Source: JAVDCA01 sp035293985 (GTDB lineage Bacteria; Pseudomonadota; Alphaproteobacteria; Rhizobiales; Xanthobacteraceae). Taken from it: a stretch of DNA of 64,000 nucleotides. Location of the stretch: contig DATGLS010000054.1 of assembly GCA_035293985.1 (NCBI GenBank), positions 83,304 through 147,303 on the forward strand, given 5' to 3'. The translations under genes and the position numbers were made by a program. The notes below the pieces were generated by a model. The model was not told where the DNA came from. It did no database searches and was given only the letters and a program-made list of their open reading frames with translations. Positions 1-8,538 of the stretch are shown here, piece by piece (the stretch's first letter is position 1; each line of letters starts with the position of its first letter).

Positions 1-7
1 ATCCGCC

Positions 8-322
8 TCAGGCGGCCTTTTTCTTCGCGACCTCGGCGTCGAGGACGCCCATGATGTCGCTCTCTTTCATGATGAGGTAGTCGACCCCGTCGATCTTGAC
101 CTCGGTGCCCGACCACTTGCCGAACAGCACGCGGTCGCCGATCCTGACATCGATCGGGATCAGCTTACCGCTTTCGTCGCGCCCACCCGGCCCGACTGAG
201 ATGACCTCGCCCTGCGACGGCTTCTCCTTGGCGGTGTCGGGAATGATGATGCCGCCAGCGGTCTTCTCCTCGGCGTCGATGCGCTTGACGACGACACGGT
301 CGTGAAGCGGACGGAACTTCAT
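8..322 (-). CDS. groES: Co-chaperonin GroES
   Basis: The 104-residue product begins MKFRPLHDRVVVKR and carries the family signatures TAGGIIIPD and GKWSGTEVKIDG, matching the usual GroES length of about 95-105 residues. GroES caps the GroEL barrel in the cytoplasm during ATP-driven protein folding. The frame stays open 46 codons further upstream, but the start at 322 is preceded by a strong AAGGAGG and matches the conserved N-terminus. A CIRCE operator lies about 130 bases upstream, so HrcA control with heat induction is expected. groEL would normally follow directly and should lie just left of the window; that is inference. Confidence 0.97.
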   Translation of the reverse strand: MKFRPLHDRVVVKRIDAEEKTAGGIIIPDTAKEKPSQGEVISVGPGGRDESGKLIPIDVRIGDRVLFGKWSGTEVKIDGVDYLIMKESDIMGVLDAEVAKKKAA

Positions 323-453
323 GATGTCCTCCTTACGTGCTGATTTGACGAGAGTATCTTCAGAAACCGCGGCCCAGCAGACCCCTCTGCTCGGCCGCTT
401 GCGCGCCACATAAGTGGCGCCGCAAAAAGCCGCAAGACGGCTCCGAAAATTTT

Positions 454-480
454 TTAGCACTCATCTGGACGGAGTGCCAA
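454..480 (-). promoter_or_regulatory. CIRCE operator of groES(L)
   Basis: An inverted repeat TTAGCACTC-N9-GAGTGCCAA, differing from the consensus TTAGCACTC-N9-GAGTGCTAA at one position. CIRCE is the binding site of the heat-shock repressor HrcA. It lies upstream of groES in a long 5' untranslated region, which is the usual arrangement in alphaproteobacteria. Confidence 0.93.
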
Positions 481-749
481 CAACGGTCGGCCGAATGGTT
501 AACTGCCATTAGTTCCGGGTTTCACAAGGTTTTTAGTCCTGGAACGGCGGTGCCGCGGTGCTGGTTGGGACCATGCGGTTTCCCTCTCGGATGCCGCGGC
601 CTGAAGGGTGAAAAGTGCCGCCAGGGTGCTTGTTAGCAGACCGTCATAACTGCTGCTAGCGCCTTGATTCTCAACACTTTATTCAACTTTTGGGCTTGCA
701 ATGAATCGTCCCTGCGATTCAACTTCGCGCATGGGGCATGGAGGGCAGA

Positions 750-1031
750 ATGACCTCACACGGCGTATCGGAAGACTTCCTCAAACAGGTGAACGGCTAC
801 GGCCTCACCACGGCACACATCCTCTACCGGCTGCCGGACCACCCACGCTTCCTGCAGACCTATGTGTGGCAAGACTACGATCTTTGCCCGCATTTCCCGG
901 CGCTCTTCAAGTTCCTCGGATTCTGGCAGAAGAAGCTCGAGGGGCCGTTGCACTCGGTGAGCGTTGCGCACTGCGACCTGGTGAAGCCGGTGGAATTCAA
1001 CACGGTCAACGGCGTCTTCATGTTGAATTGA
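750..1031 (+). CDS. usg: Usg family protein
   Basis: A 93-residue protein containing GYGLTTAHILYRLPDHP, YVWQDYDLCPHFP and a C-terminal NGVFMLN, which I recognise as the alphaproteobacterial Usg family. The family is named from an association with trp genes and has no established biochemical role. An ATG lies 12 bases upstream at 738, but GGAGGGCAG sits just before 750, so the shorter start is preferred. No trp genes are visible here. Family membership is secure; function is unknown. Confidence 0.88.
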   Translation: MTSHGVSEDFLKQVNGYGLTTAHILYRLPDHPRFLQTYVWQDYDLCPHFPALFKFLGFWQKKLEGPLHSVSVAHCDLVKPVEFNTVNGVFMLN

Positions 1032-1082
1032 TGATGATTTCGCCCGTCGCGGCCCCTAGATTGGGCAGGACGGAGACATCCG

Positions 1083-1346
1083 ATGACCAAGCGCGCGGTC
1101 GACCTTTCGCTCGGCGAGCTGGCCGCCCTGGGCGCCAAGGCGGCGCGCACGGCGGCGCAGGAAACGCAGCGCGCCGGCCACGCGATCACCGGGCTGATCA
1201 CGGTCTATGACGAGGCGCAGCCTCAATCGGTTCTCGCGCAGCTGCATTCGTCCGGCACCGTGACGCTGGTGCGCGCCGCCGATGACGTCGGCGCGCCAGA
1301 CCCTGCGGACGGCGCTCGAGCCAAGCCGAACAAGGCGGCCGATTGA
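1083..1346 (+). CDS. Small protein upstream of zeta-like kinase, candidate antitoxin
   Basis: An 87-residue protein that I do not recognise. It is Ala-rich, with a predicted helical first half (GELAALGAKAARTAAQE) and a polar Pro/Lys-rich tail likely to be disordered. GGAG precedes the ATG at good spacing. Its TGA overlaps the TTG start of the zeta-like gene in a TTGA junction, so the two are probably translationally coupled. Position and size fit an antitoxin to the zeta-type kinase, but this is inference from context; it could also be an unrelated small protein. Confidence 0.72.
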   Translation: MTKRAVDLSLGELAALGAKAARTAAQETQRAGHAITGLITVYDEAQPQSVLAQLHSSGTVTLVRAADDVGAPDPADGARAKPNKAAD

Positions 1347-2044
1347 CGGACCCACCATTTCTCCTGGTGATCGGCGGCCCGAACGGGTCGGGCAGGACCA
1401 CTCTCACCAGGACGCTGCGCGACGCCGGGATCGATTTCGGCGTCTACGTCAATCCGGACGACATCGCGCAGACCCTCGATCTGCCCGAGCCGCAACGCAC
1501 CAGACAGGCGCAGCTGATCGCCGATTTCAAGCGCGCCACATGTCTGCAGCGACGCGAGAGCTTCAGCTTCGAAACAGTGCTGTCGCATCCGAGCGAGATC
1601 GCCGCAATGGTCGACGCCCATCGTGCCGGCTACGAGCTCACGCTCTACTTCGTCGCGACGGCCGACCCCGAGATCAACGTGCGGCGCGTCGAAAACCGCG
1701 TTGCCAAGGGCGGGCACGACGTCCCGCACGATCGCATCCGGGCGCGATATGCGCGCTCGCTTGGCTTGCTCGCCGGCGCAGCGCTCGTCGCCCAACGTAC
1801 CGTCGTCTTCGACAATAGCGCGCTCGTCGGGAACTCGCCGCACGCGTCCGTCGTCAATACCAAGAGCGGCCTGCGGCCGGTTGCCGAGGTCAACCGCACG
1901 GACGATCACGTCGACATTCGGCTCGAGAACGACGTGCCCGAGTGGGTGCTCGTCGCGCTGGTGGAAGGAATCGACGATATCATCCGTCGGTCCGAAGGGC
2001 GCGTGACGGCGGCATTGCTGCAGAGCGAGGGGTTGCTCGACTGA
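1343..2044 (+). CDS. Zeta-toxin-like P-loop kinase
   Basis: A 233-residue protein with a P-loop GGPNGSGRTT at residues 11-20, NPDD near 37-40, FSFETVLS near 74, and the segment RVAKGGHDVPHDRI near 119, the last being typical of zeta/PezT-type kinases. Known zeta toxins phosphorylate UDP-N-acetylglucosamine and block cell-wall synthesis; some chromosomal relatives have other substrates. The start is TTG at 1343, inside the stop region of the 87-residue gene. The Walker A lysine, essential in characterised zeta toxins, is replaced by arginine (Arg18, codon AGG), so activity may be reduced or lost. Toxin function is not shown by the sequence alone. Confidence 0.82.
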   Translation: MTDPPFLLVIGGPNGSGRTTLTRTLRDAGIDFGVYVNPDDIAQTLDLPEPQRTRQAQLIADFKRATCLQRRESFSFETVLSHPSEIAAMVDAHRAGYELTLYFVATADPEINVRRVENRVAKGGHDVPHDRIRARYARSLGLLAGAALVAQRTVVFDNSALVGNSPHASVVNTKSGLRPVAEVNRTDDHVDIRLENDVPEWVLVALVEGIDDIIRRSEGRVTAALLQSEGLLD

Positions 2045-2148
2045 CGGGCGGATCGCATTTGTCGTATGTTTGCTGTCATCGTCCAGCCGATGCGAGCGTG
2101 CTCGCGGCGCTGGCCAAAGCCGCGCCCGGCTGAGAGCGACGAGGTACC

Positions 2149-2526
2149 ATGACGACACGCATTCATTTCGATTTCGGCACGCTCACGCTCGACGCCGAGC
2201 TGCTCGACACGCCGACCGCGAAGGCGGTTGCGGCGAAGCTGCCGATCACGTCCTCGGCGCTCACCTGGGGCGAGGAGGTCTATTTCGATGCGCCGGTCAC
2301 GGTCCCGCGCGAGAAGGACGCGCGTGCCGTGGTGACGCCGGGCGAGATCGCCTACTGGCCGGAAGGGCCCGCGATCGCCATCGGCTTCGGCCGTACGCCG
2401 ATCTCGAAAGGCAGCGAGACGCGGCTCGCGAGCCCGTGCAACGTGTTCGCAAAAGCGCTCGGCGACGTGAAGGCGCTCGCGGCGATACGCGCGGGGACGC
2501 GCGTGGTGGTGACGAAGGTCGACTGA
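2149..2526 (+). CDS. Cyclophilin-like fold protein (TM1367 type)
   Basis: A 125-residue protein with LDTPTAKAVAAKLP, TWGEEVYFDAP and GEIAYWPEGPAIAIGFG, resembling the small cyclophilin-like family of Thermotoga TM1367. These have a cyclophilin-type beta barrel, but prolyl isomerase activity is generally not demonstrated. GACGAGGTACC provides a modest ribosome binding site before the ATG. It stands alone between the zeta-like kinase and a repeat-bearing spacer. The fold assignment is fairly confident; the biochemical role is unknown. Confidence 0.75.
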   Translation: MTTRIHFDFGTLTLDAELLDTPTAKAVAAKLPITSSALTWGEEVYFDAPVTVPREKDARAVVTPGEIAYWPEGPAIAIGFGRTPISKGSETRLASPCNVFAKALGDVKALAAIRAGTRVVVTKVD

Positions 2527-2527
2527 A

Positions 2528-2622
2528 TGTCCTTGCGAGCGAGGCGAGGCAATCTCGATCCGCAAATGCATGAGCCAGCGGATCGAGATTGCGTCGTCGC
2601 GCTACGCGCGCCTCGCAATGAG
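2528..2622. repeat. Rhizobial dispersed palindromic repeat (CAATCTCGATCCGC type)
   Basis: CAATCTCGATCCGC is repeated in inverted orientation as GCGGATCGAGATTG after a short loop, flanked by GCGAGGC and GCGCGCCTCGCAATGA. A diverged copy lies at about 54683-54785. Such palindromes between genes are common in Bradyrhizobium relatives. It may also end transcription of the neighbouring convergent genes. Confidence 0.75.
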
Positions 2623-2626
2623 GGGG

Positions 2627-3640
2627 CTACTGCTCCGGCTTGATGCCGGTCGCCTCGACGACGTGGGCGTACTTGTCGCTCTCGGCCTTGATGAAGTCGG
2701 CGAATTGATCGACCGACATCGGCACGATGTCGGCGCCCGCGTCGTCCATCTTCTTCTTGATGTCGGTCACCGCGAGGGCGTCGTTGATGGCTTTGTTGAG
2801 GGAGGCGACCACGTCACGCGGCGTGCCGTGCGGGGCGAAGAAGCCGGCCCACAGGCTGAAGTCGAAATCCTCGATGCCGGCGCCTTCCCCGACCGTCGGC
2901 ACGTCCGGGGCCGTCGAAGCGCGGTGCAGGGTCGAGACCGCGAGCATCTTCATCTGACCGGCCTTGACGAACGGCAGCGCCGCCGGAAAGCCGGGGAAAT
3001 AGAAGTCGACATGATTGCCGAGCAGATCGGCGAGGGCGGGACCGGCGCCCTTGTAGGGCACGTGCGTCATGTTGCCATGGCTCGCGACCTTGAGCAGCTC
3101 GCCGGCGAAATGGCCGGGCGTGCCGGTGCCGGCGGAGGCGAACAGGAGGCCCTTCGGGCTCCGGGCCGCCTTGAGCAACTCCGGCACGGTCGAATAGGGC
3201 GCGCTCTTCGGCACGACGAGCGCGAGCGGCACGACGCCGCCGAGCGCGACCGGGGCAAGATCGCGCATGACGTCGAGGCCGCTGTTGAGGAACGACGGGT
3301 TGATGGCGATCTCGGGCGTTTGCCCAAGCAAAATGGTGTAGCCGTCCGGCGCCGCCTTCGCGACGTATTGCGCGGCGATGAGCCCGCTCGCGCCGCCGCG
3401 GTTCTCCACTACGACAGGGCGGCTGAATTTCTCGCTCAGCTTGGCGCCGACGAGGCGCGCGATGAAGTCACCGGTGCCGCCCGGCGCGTAGCCGACCACG
3501 AGCGTGATGGTGCGGGCCGGGTAGGGCTGGGCGCTTGCCGCGAGGGGCGTGAGTGCAATTGCCGCCGCGACCAGCGCCAAGCGAGCGGCGAGTACCGAAT
3601 GGCGAATAGGGCAAGCCGGTCGCACGTCCACGTCTCTCAC
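2627..3640 (-). CDS. Bug/TctC family periplasmic solute-binding protein
   Basis: A 337-residue protein with a signal peptide ending near ASAQ, then YPARTITLVVGYAPGG, VENRGGASG, AAPDGYT, HVPYKGAGPALADLLG and DVPTVGE, the ordered signatures of the Bug/TctC family. These periplasmic proteins bind carboxylates for tripartite tricarboxylate transporters, but many are orphans and no tctAB lies here. The GTG start at 3640 gives a long n-region overlapping a GAATAGC-type repeat, so the true start may be a little downstream. The SDR gene lies 16 bases upstream on the same strand and the two are probably cotranscribed. The ligand cannot be inferred. Confidence 0.9.
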   Translation of the reverse strand: MRDVDVRPACPIRHSVLAARLALVAAAIALTPLAASAQPYPARTITLVVGYAPGGTGDFIARLVGAKLSEKFSRPVVVENRGGASGLIAAQYVAKAAPDGYTILLGQTPEIAINPSFLNSGLDVMRDLAPVALGGVVPLALVVPKSAPYSTVPELLKAARSPKGLLFASAGTGTPGHFAGELLKVASHGNMTHVPYKGAGPALADLLGNHVDFYFPGFPAALPFVKAGQMKMLAVSTLHRASTAPDVPTVGEGAGIEDFDFSLWAGFFAPHGTPRDVVASLNKAINDALAVTDIKKKMDDAGADIVPMSVDQFADFIKAESDKYAHVVEATGIKPEQ

Positions 3641-3656
3641 CCCTCGTCCTTCTTTC

Positions 3657-4418
3657 CTACCCCCGCCCGACGAACGGCATCTGGTTCGCCATCACGGTCA
3701 TGAACAGCACGTTGGTGTCGAGCGGCAGGCTCGCCATGTAGACGATGGCGTTGCCGACATGGTCGGCATCCATGCGCGCCTCCTGCTTCATGCTGCCGTC
3801 CGGCTGCATCACGCCGGCGCCCTGCACCATGCGGTCGGTGAGCGGGGTCGCCGCATTGCCGATGTCGATCTGACCGCAGCAGATGTCGTATTGCCGGCCG
3901 TCGAGCGCGGTCTGCTTGGTGAGGCCCGAAATGGCGTGCTTGGTCGACGTGTAGGCGGCGGCGAGGGGGCGCGGCGTGTGCGCCGAGATAGAGCCGTTGT
4001 TGATGATGCGCCCGCCGCGCGGCGACTGGTTCTTCATCATGCGGAAGGCTTCCTGCGTGCACACGAAGGGGCCGGTGAGATTGGTGTCGACCACCTTCTT
4101 CCACGTCTCGATCGGCAGGTCCTCGAGCGGTACCGCGGGCGCGCCGATGCCGGCATTGTTGAAGAGCACGTCGAGCCGCCCGTAGGCCTCCTTCGCCTTG
4201 GCGAACAGGGCCTTGATCGAGGTGGGATCGGAGACGTCGGTCGGCACCACGAGGCTCGTGCCGTTGGTCGCCTTGCCCTCCTGGGCGACCTCGTCGAGCT
4301 TGTCCTTGCGCCGCCCGGCGAGCACGACCGCGTAGCCGACCTTCATCAAGGCGAGCGCCGCCGCGCGGCCCACGCCCGTGCCGGCGCCGGTGACGATCGC
4401 AATCTTCTGTCCGCTCAT
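3657..4418 (-). CDS. SDR family NAD(P)-dependent oxidoreductase
   Basis: A 253-residue classical short-chain dehydrogenase with the cofactor motif TGAGTGVG near residue 10, NNAG near 90, a catalytic Ser in NNGSIS, and YTSTK as the YxxxK motif. Arg in AGRRKD suggests a preference for NADP, by inference. It lies just upstream of a TctC gene on the same strand and close to a HxlR regulator, which suggests a small substrate-binding/oxidation operon. The substrate is unknown. Confidence 0.92.
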   Translation of the reverse strand: MSGQKIAIVTGAGTGVGRAAALALMKVGYAVVLAGRRKDKLDEVAQEGKATNGTSLVVPTDVSDPTSIKALFAKAKEAYGRLDVLFNNAGIGAPAVPLEDLPIETWKKVVDTNLTGPFVCTQEAFRMMKNQSPRGGRIINNGSISAHTPRPLAAAYTSTKHAISGLTKQTALDGRQYDICCGQIDIGNAATPLTDRMVQGAGVMQPDGSMKQEARMDADHVGNAIVYMASLPLDTNVLFMTVMANQMPFVGRG

Positions 4419-4490
4419 TGATCAAGCCTCGTCTCGCGCGCGATCCGCGCCGTCGCGGCCGCGTCCCATGAGCGGCAAGCTTTCCATAAT

Positions 4491-4850
4491 TCAGGCCCGA
4501 GGGGAACGGCCCGCCTTGCTGCCGCGCGGCCCACCTTTGTTGGCGAGTCCCCACTTGGCGAGTGCGACGAGGGCGGGTCTCAGTGTCGCGCCATGTGTCG
4601 TGAACGAGTACTCGGTCGCGTGCACGCCGCCGTCGAGGAATTCCCGCCGCTTCACGATGCCGTCCCCCTCGAGCTGGCGCAGGTGGGTCGAAAGTACCTT
4701 TTCGGAGATTCCCGAAAGGACCCGCTTGAGGTCGCTGAAGCGGCGCGGACCTTCGTTGAGCTCGCACAAAATCCCCGGCTTCCATTTGCCCGCGATAACG
4801 TCGATCGCGACGTTGACCGGACAAAAGTATCGACGTGGCGGCGCGCTCAT
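4491..4850 (-). CDS. HxlR family transcriptional regulator
   Basis: A MarR-like winged-helix protein with the HxlR hallmarks: CPVNVAIDVIAGKWKPGIL near the N-terminus, RFSDLKRVLSGISEKVLSTHLRQLE as recognition region, and YSFTTHGATLRPAL in the wing. I chose the ATG at 4850 (119 residues) because family members usually begin just before CPV and GGAG precedes it. In-frame starts at 4919 and 4964 would add 23 or 38 residues. Members often sense reactive electrophiles or aldehydes and control a neighbouring oxidoreductase. Here the SDR at 3657-4418 is the obvious candidate, 72 bases downstream. Confidence 0.9.
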   Translation of the reverse strand: MSAPPRRYFCPVNVAIDVIAGKWKPGILCELNEGPRRFSDLKRVLSGISEKVLSTHLRQLEGDGIVKRREFLDGGVHATEYSFTTHGATLRPALVALAKWGLANKGGPRGSKAGRSPRA

Positions 4851-5120
4851 GCTCGCGTGCTCCGATTCGCATCGTGGGTCGAAACTGACACGAATGTCAG
4901 GTTTATCGCTACTGGTCATGACATCCGCGCGATCATACCGGCGGCAGCGATTTCGCGCGACCACTTACCGACCAGTAAGTCATTGCCAATCGAATTTCGA
5001 TACAGCATTTTTTGCGCACGCGGGTCGACCTCGGCCCGCGTCGCTCATTCCCTCGCGTGTCCCTCCGCAAAACCTGAGCTCGGGCACGCTGCTGCCGGTC
5101 GAACCGCCGCGGGTGAAACG

Positions 5121-5699
5121 ATGCTTCGACGCGTTACTTATCTTGTTGCATTGTGCCTGATCGTCGCCGCGGCCGGTTCAATAACCGAAAAAACCCGGGC
5201 GCAATCGAGCGACCGCGCTGCGGGTCTCGCGGCCTACGCTCGTATCGCTTCGGTTCTGATGAGTCCGCGCTGCATGAACTGTCACCCGCGCGGCGAGCGA
5301 CCGCGACAAGGCGACGACCGGCACGTCCATCTGCAGAACGTTCAGCGCGGCCCGGATGATCGCGGCATGGCGGTGATGCGGTGCACGCAATGCCATCAGG
5401 AGCACAACAACGACATGGCGGGCGTCCCCGGGGCGCCGAACTGGCACGTCGCTCCCCGCTCGATGGCGTGGGAGGGCCTCACCGCCGGCGAGATTTGCCG
5501 CCGGGTGCTCGACAAGCAGCGCAACGGCGGCCGCAGCATCGCTGATCTCGTCGAGCACTTTAAGACGGATGAGCTGGTGCTGTGGGGATTTTCCCCGGGC
5601 GTCGGACGCGCACGGCCGCCGTTGACCAGGGATGAATTTGAAAAAGCGGTCGAAATCTGGGCCAAGGCCGGCGCCCCGTGTCCGCCGGACAAATCGTGA
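5121..5699 (+). CDS. Exported di-haem c-type cytochrome-like protein of a molybdoenzyme operon
   Basis: A 192-residue protein with a signal peptide (VTYLVALCLIVAAAG), then two haem-binding motifs, CMNCH at residues 51-55 and CTQCH at 88-92. It stands 97 bases upstream of an isoquinoline-1-oxidoreductase-like large subunit and its 2Fe-2S subunit, in the same orientation. It is probably the periplasmic electron acceptor of that dehydrogenase. The frame is open far upstream, but the ATG at 5121 is where the signal peptide begins. Haem attachment is predicted from the CxxCH motifs only. Confidence 0.85.
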   Translation: MLRRVTYLVALCLIVAAAGSITEKTRAQSSDRAAGLAAYARIASVLMSPRCMNCHPRGERPRQGDDRHVHLQNVQRGPDDRGMAVMRCTQCHQEHNNDMAGVPGAPNWHVAPRSMAWEGLTAGEICRRVLDKQRNGGRSIADLVEHFKTDELVLWGFSPGVGRARPPLTRDEFEKAVEIWAKAGAPCPPDKS

Positions 5700-5796
5700 C
5701 GCGGTCGACGCGGGGGATCTTTGCGGCGCCCACGTGGCGCACAAGGATCGCTGCCACATCATGTCGAGGTACCTCGAATGAGGAATGAGGTCTGCC

Positions 5797-7962
5797 ATGC
5801 GCGTTGAAGGCACCGTGTTGTCGCGTCGCGACGTAATGCAAGGGTTGGCGGCCGGCGCCGTCGTTCTCGTCGGCGGCCGCCTCGTCGCAAACGAGGCAGC
5901 GGCGCAAGCGAGCGCCGCGGCGCCGCTCAATGCCTGGATCGCGGTCGCGACCGACGGCAGGGTGACGCTGCAATGCGCCCATTCCGAGATGGGGCAGGGC
6001 ATCTACACGACCTTCGCGGCCATCATGGCGGACGAGCTCGAGGCCGACTGGGCGAAATGCGACATCGTGTTCTCGCCGGTGGCGCCCGCCTATCGACACC
6101 CGGTCTACAACTGGCAATTCACCGGCAACGCCGAATCGATCCGCTCTTATCACGGGCTGATCCGCAAGATGGCGGCGGCCGCGCGCGAGATGCTGATCGC
6201 GGCCGCCGCCGACCAGCTCAAGGTGCCGGTGAGCGAGCTCGCGGCGCGCGGCGGCAAGGTGCTGCACCACGCGAGCGGACGCGCGCTCGACTTCGGCGCG
6301 CTGGCGCAGGCCGCGGCCGCCCGGACGCCGCCGGCGCAGCCCAACGTGAAGCCGGAGACGGAATGGCGCCTCGTCGGCCATGGCCGCTCGCTGCCGCGTC
6401 GCGATGTGCCCGACAAGGTGCACGGCACCGCGGTGTTCGGCATCGACGTCAAGGTGCCCGGCATGGTCTACGCCGCCGTCATGAGCACGCCGGTGCTCGG
6501 CGGCAAGGCCGCGTCATTCGACGAGGCGTTGGTCGCCGGCATGCCGGGCGTCATCAAGGTGGTGCCGCTCGGCAGCGCCGTCGCGGTCGTCGCCGAGCAC
6601 TACTGGCAGGCCCGGCTCGCGCTCGCCAAGCTGAAGATCGAATGGCAGGGCGGCGAAAGCTTCGACGACGCGGCGCTGGAAAAAAGCTACCGCGCCGCGC
6701 AGCAGAGCAAGGATGGCTGGGCGCTCGCCGAGAACAAGGGCGACGCCGTGACGACGCTCGCCGGCGCCAAGCATGTCATCACGGCCGAGTATCGCGCCCC
6801 CTGGGTTGCGCATGCGCCGATGGAGCCGATGAACGCGACCGTCGCGGTGACCGAAGCGGGCGTGACGATCTGGGCGCCGACCCAGGGCATGGAGATGACC
6901 CAGATCGTGGTCGCGAAGGTGCTCGGCGTCGCGCCCGACAAGATCAACATCCATCGCACTTATCTCGGCGGCGGCTTCGGCCGCCGGCTGCTCGCCGACT
7001 TCGTCGCCCAGGCGGCGCTGTGCGCGAAGGCCGCCGGCCGACCCGTGAAGCTGATCTGGTCGCGCGAGGAGGACATCAAGCAGGACGTTTTCCGCCCCGG
7101 CTTCCTCAACGAGGTGCGCGCGAGCCTCGCGGCCGATGGCATGCCGGAGGCGATCCATTTCCGGCTGGTGGCGCCGACCATCCTGGCGCCCGTGTCGCCG
7201 ACGCCGGTGCGGCCCGGGATGGTCGATGCGCTGTGCTGCGAAGGGCTGATGGAGAACCCGTACGGGATCGCTCACCGCCGGGTCGACTACAACATGCTCG
7301 CGACGCCGGTCCCGACCATGGTGCTGCGCACGACGGGGCACGGGCCGAACAACTTCACCGTCGAGTCGTTCGTGGACGAGCTCGCGCATGCGGCGAAGCG
7401 CGATCCGTACGAGTATCGCCGCCGGTTGCTCGCGGAAAATCCCGTCGCGCTGAAGGCGCTCGATCGTGCCGCCGAGCTCGCCGCATGGGGCAAGGCGGCG
7501 CCCGGCCGCTTCCAGGGCATGGCATTCGCCGACTGCTTCGGCTCGTATCTGGTGCAGGTGGCCGAGCTGTCGATCGAGAACGGCGCGGTCAAGCTGCATA
7601 AGATCACCTCGGTGTGCGATCCCGGCCGCGTGCTCGACCGGGTCAATGCCACCTCGATGATCGAGGGCGGCGTGGTGTGGGGGCTCTCGGCTGCGCTCTA
7701 CTCGGCGCTGAGCTTCGACAAAGGCCACGTCCGTGAGACGAATTTCGACCGTTTCCGCGTCGTCACCCTGCCGGATACGCCGGAGCTCGTCACCGACTTC
7801 CTGGAGAACCGCCAGGTGATCGGCGGGCTCGGCGAGGTCGGGCCGGTGGCCGTGCCGGCGGCGATCGCCAACGCCCTCTTCGCCGCGACCGGCGTGCGCC
7901 ACCGCCGCTATCCGTTCGCGGCGGACGGCGTGCTCACCACCTACGGCAAGATCTTCGGTTGA
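5797..7962 (+). CDS. Isoquinoline 1-oxidoreductase-like molybdopterin-binding subunit (IorB type)
   Basis: A 721-residue xanthine-dehydrogenase-family large subunit. It starts with a Tat-type signal (SRRDVMQGLAAG) consistent with export of a folded molybdoenzyme. Recognisable segments include CAHSEMGQG, GTAVFGIDVKVPGMVYA, YLGGGFGRR and GGLGEVGP, which contains the expected active-site Glu. The family hydroxylates N-heterocycles or oxidises aldehydes. The start at 5797 has GAGG at good spacing; the ATG at 5785 does not. The 2Fe-2S partner follows after 9 bases. The order cytochrome, large subunit, small subunit is the reverse of iorAB. The substrate is unknown. Confidence 0.92.
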   Translation: MRVEGTVLSRRDVMQGLAAGAVVLVGGRLVANEAAAQASAAAPLNAWIAVATDGRVTLQCAHSEMGQGIYTTFAAIMADELEADWAKCDIVFSPVAPAYRHPVYNWQFTGNAESIRSYHGLIRKMAAAAREMLIAAAADQLKVPVSELAARGGKVLHHASGRALDFGALAQAAAARTPPAQPNVKPETEWRLVGHGRSLPRRDVPDKVHGTAVFGIDVKVPGMVYAAVMSTPVLGGKAASFDEALVAGMPGVIKVVPLGSAVAVVAEHYWQARLALAKLKIEWQGGESFDDAALEKSYRAAQQSKDGWALAENKGDAVTTLAGAKHVITAEYRAPWVAHAPMEPMNATVAVTEAGVTIWAPTQGMEMTQIVVAKVLGVAPDKINIHRTYLGGGFGRRLLADFVAQAALCAKAAGRPVKLIWSREEDIKQDVFRPGFLNEVRASLAADGMPEAIHFRLVAPTILAPVSPTPVRPGMVDALCCEGLMENPYGIAHRRVDYNMLATPVPTMVLRTTGHGPNNFTVESFVDELAHAAKRDPYEYRRRLLAENPVALKALDRAAELAAWGKAAPGRFQGMAFADCFGSYLVQVAELSIENGAVKLHKITSVCDPGRVLDRVNATSMIEGGVVWGLSAALYSALSFDKGHVRETNFDRFRVVTLPDTPELVTDFLENRQVIGGLGEVGPVAVPAAIANALFAATGVRHRRYPFAADGVLTTYGKIFG

Positions 7963-7971
7963 GAGGACACC

Positions 7972-8421
7972 ATGGCAAGCTTCAGCTTCAGGCTCAACGG
8001 CGCGCCGGTCACGCTCGAGCTCGATCCCTCGACGCCGCTGTTGTGGGCGTTGCGCGATCACCTCGGCATGACCGGAACCAAGTTCGGCTGCGGCATCGCG
8101 CAGTGCGGCGCCTGCACGGTGCATGTCGACGGCGAGGCGGTGCGCTCGTGCGTCTACACGATCGACTCGGTCGCGGGCGCCGAGGTGACGACGATCGAGG
8201 GCCTGACCCGGGACGGTCCGCATCGCCTGCAGGAGGAGTGGATCAAGGCGCAGGTGCCGCAGTGCGGCTACTGCCAGCCCGGCATGATCATGGCGGCCGC
8301 CGCACTGCTCAAGGCGAAGCCGCATCCGACCGAGGCCGATCTGGAGAACTCGATCACCAACATCTGCCGCTGCGGCACCTATGCGCGGATCAAGAAGGCG
8401 ATCCTCGCGGCGGCGGGGTGA
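7972..8421 (+). CDS. (2Fe-2S)-binding subunit of xanthine dehydrogenase-type enzyme (IorA type)
   Basis: A 149-residue two-domain iron-sulfur subunit. The plant-ferredoxin-type cluster ligands are Cys40, Cys45, Cys48 and Cys60 (GCGIAQCGAC, then RSC). The second helical cluster uses Cys98, Cys101, Cys132 and Cys134 (QCGYCQPG, ICRCGTY). All eight ligands are present. It follows the IorB-like gene by 9 bases with GAGAGGA before the ATG. Electrons would pass from the molybdenum centre through these clusters to the cytochrome encoded upstream. Confidence 0.95.
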   Translation: MASFSFRLNGAPVTLELDPSTPLLWALRDHLGMTGTKFGCGIAQCGACTVHVDGEAVRSCVYTIDSVAGAEVTTIEGLTRDGPHRLQEEWIKAQVPQCGYCQPGMIMAAAALLKAKPHPTEADLENSITNICRCGTYARIKKAILAAAG

Positions 8422-8436
8422 GGCGGGAGGCAGAAC

Positions 8437-8533
8437 ACCGTCATGGCCGGGCTTGTCCAGGCTTGTCCCGGCCATCCACGTCTCGCCGCAACGAAAGACG
8501 TGAATGCCCGGACCAAGCCCGGGCATGACGATG
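8437..8533. repeat. Dispersed palindromic repeat, CGTCATGGCCGGGCTTG type
   Basis: A long inverted repeat beginning GTCATGGCCGGGCTTGTCC and ending GCCCGGGCATGACGATGTGG around a centre with CCACGTCT/AAAGACGTG. Related copies lie at about 16681-16820, 20078-20110, 34940-35040 and 57718-57815. It fills the spacer between two convergent operons and may act as a bidirectional terminator. Confidence 0.8.
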
Positions 8534-8538
8534 TGGAA

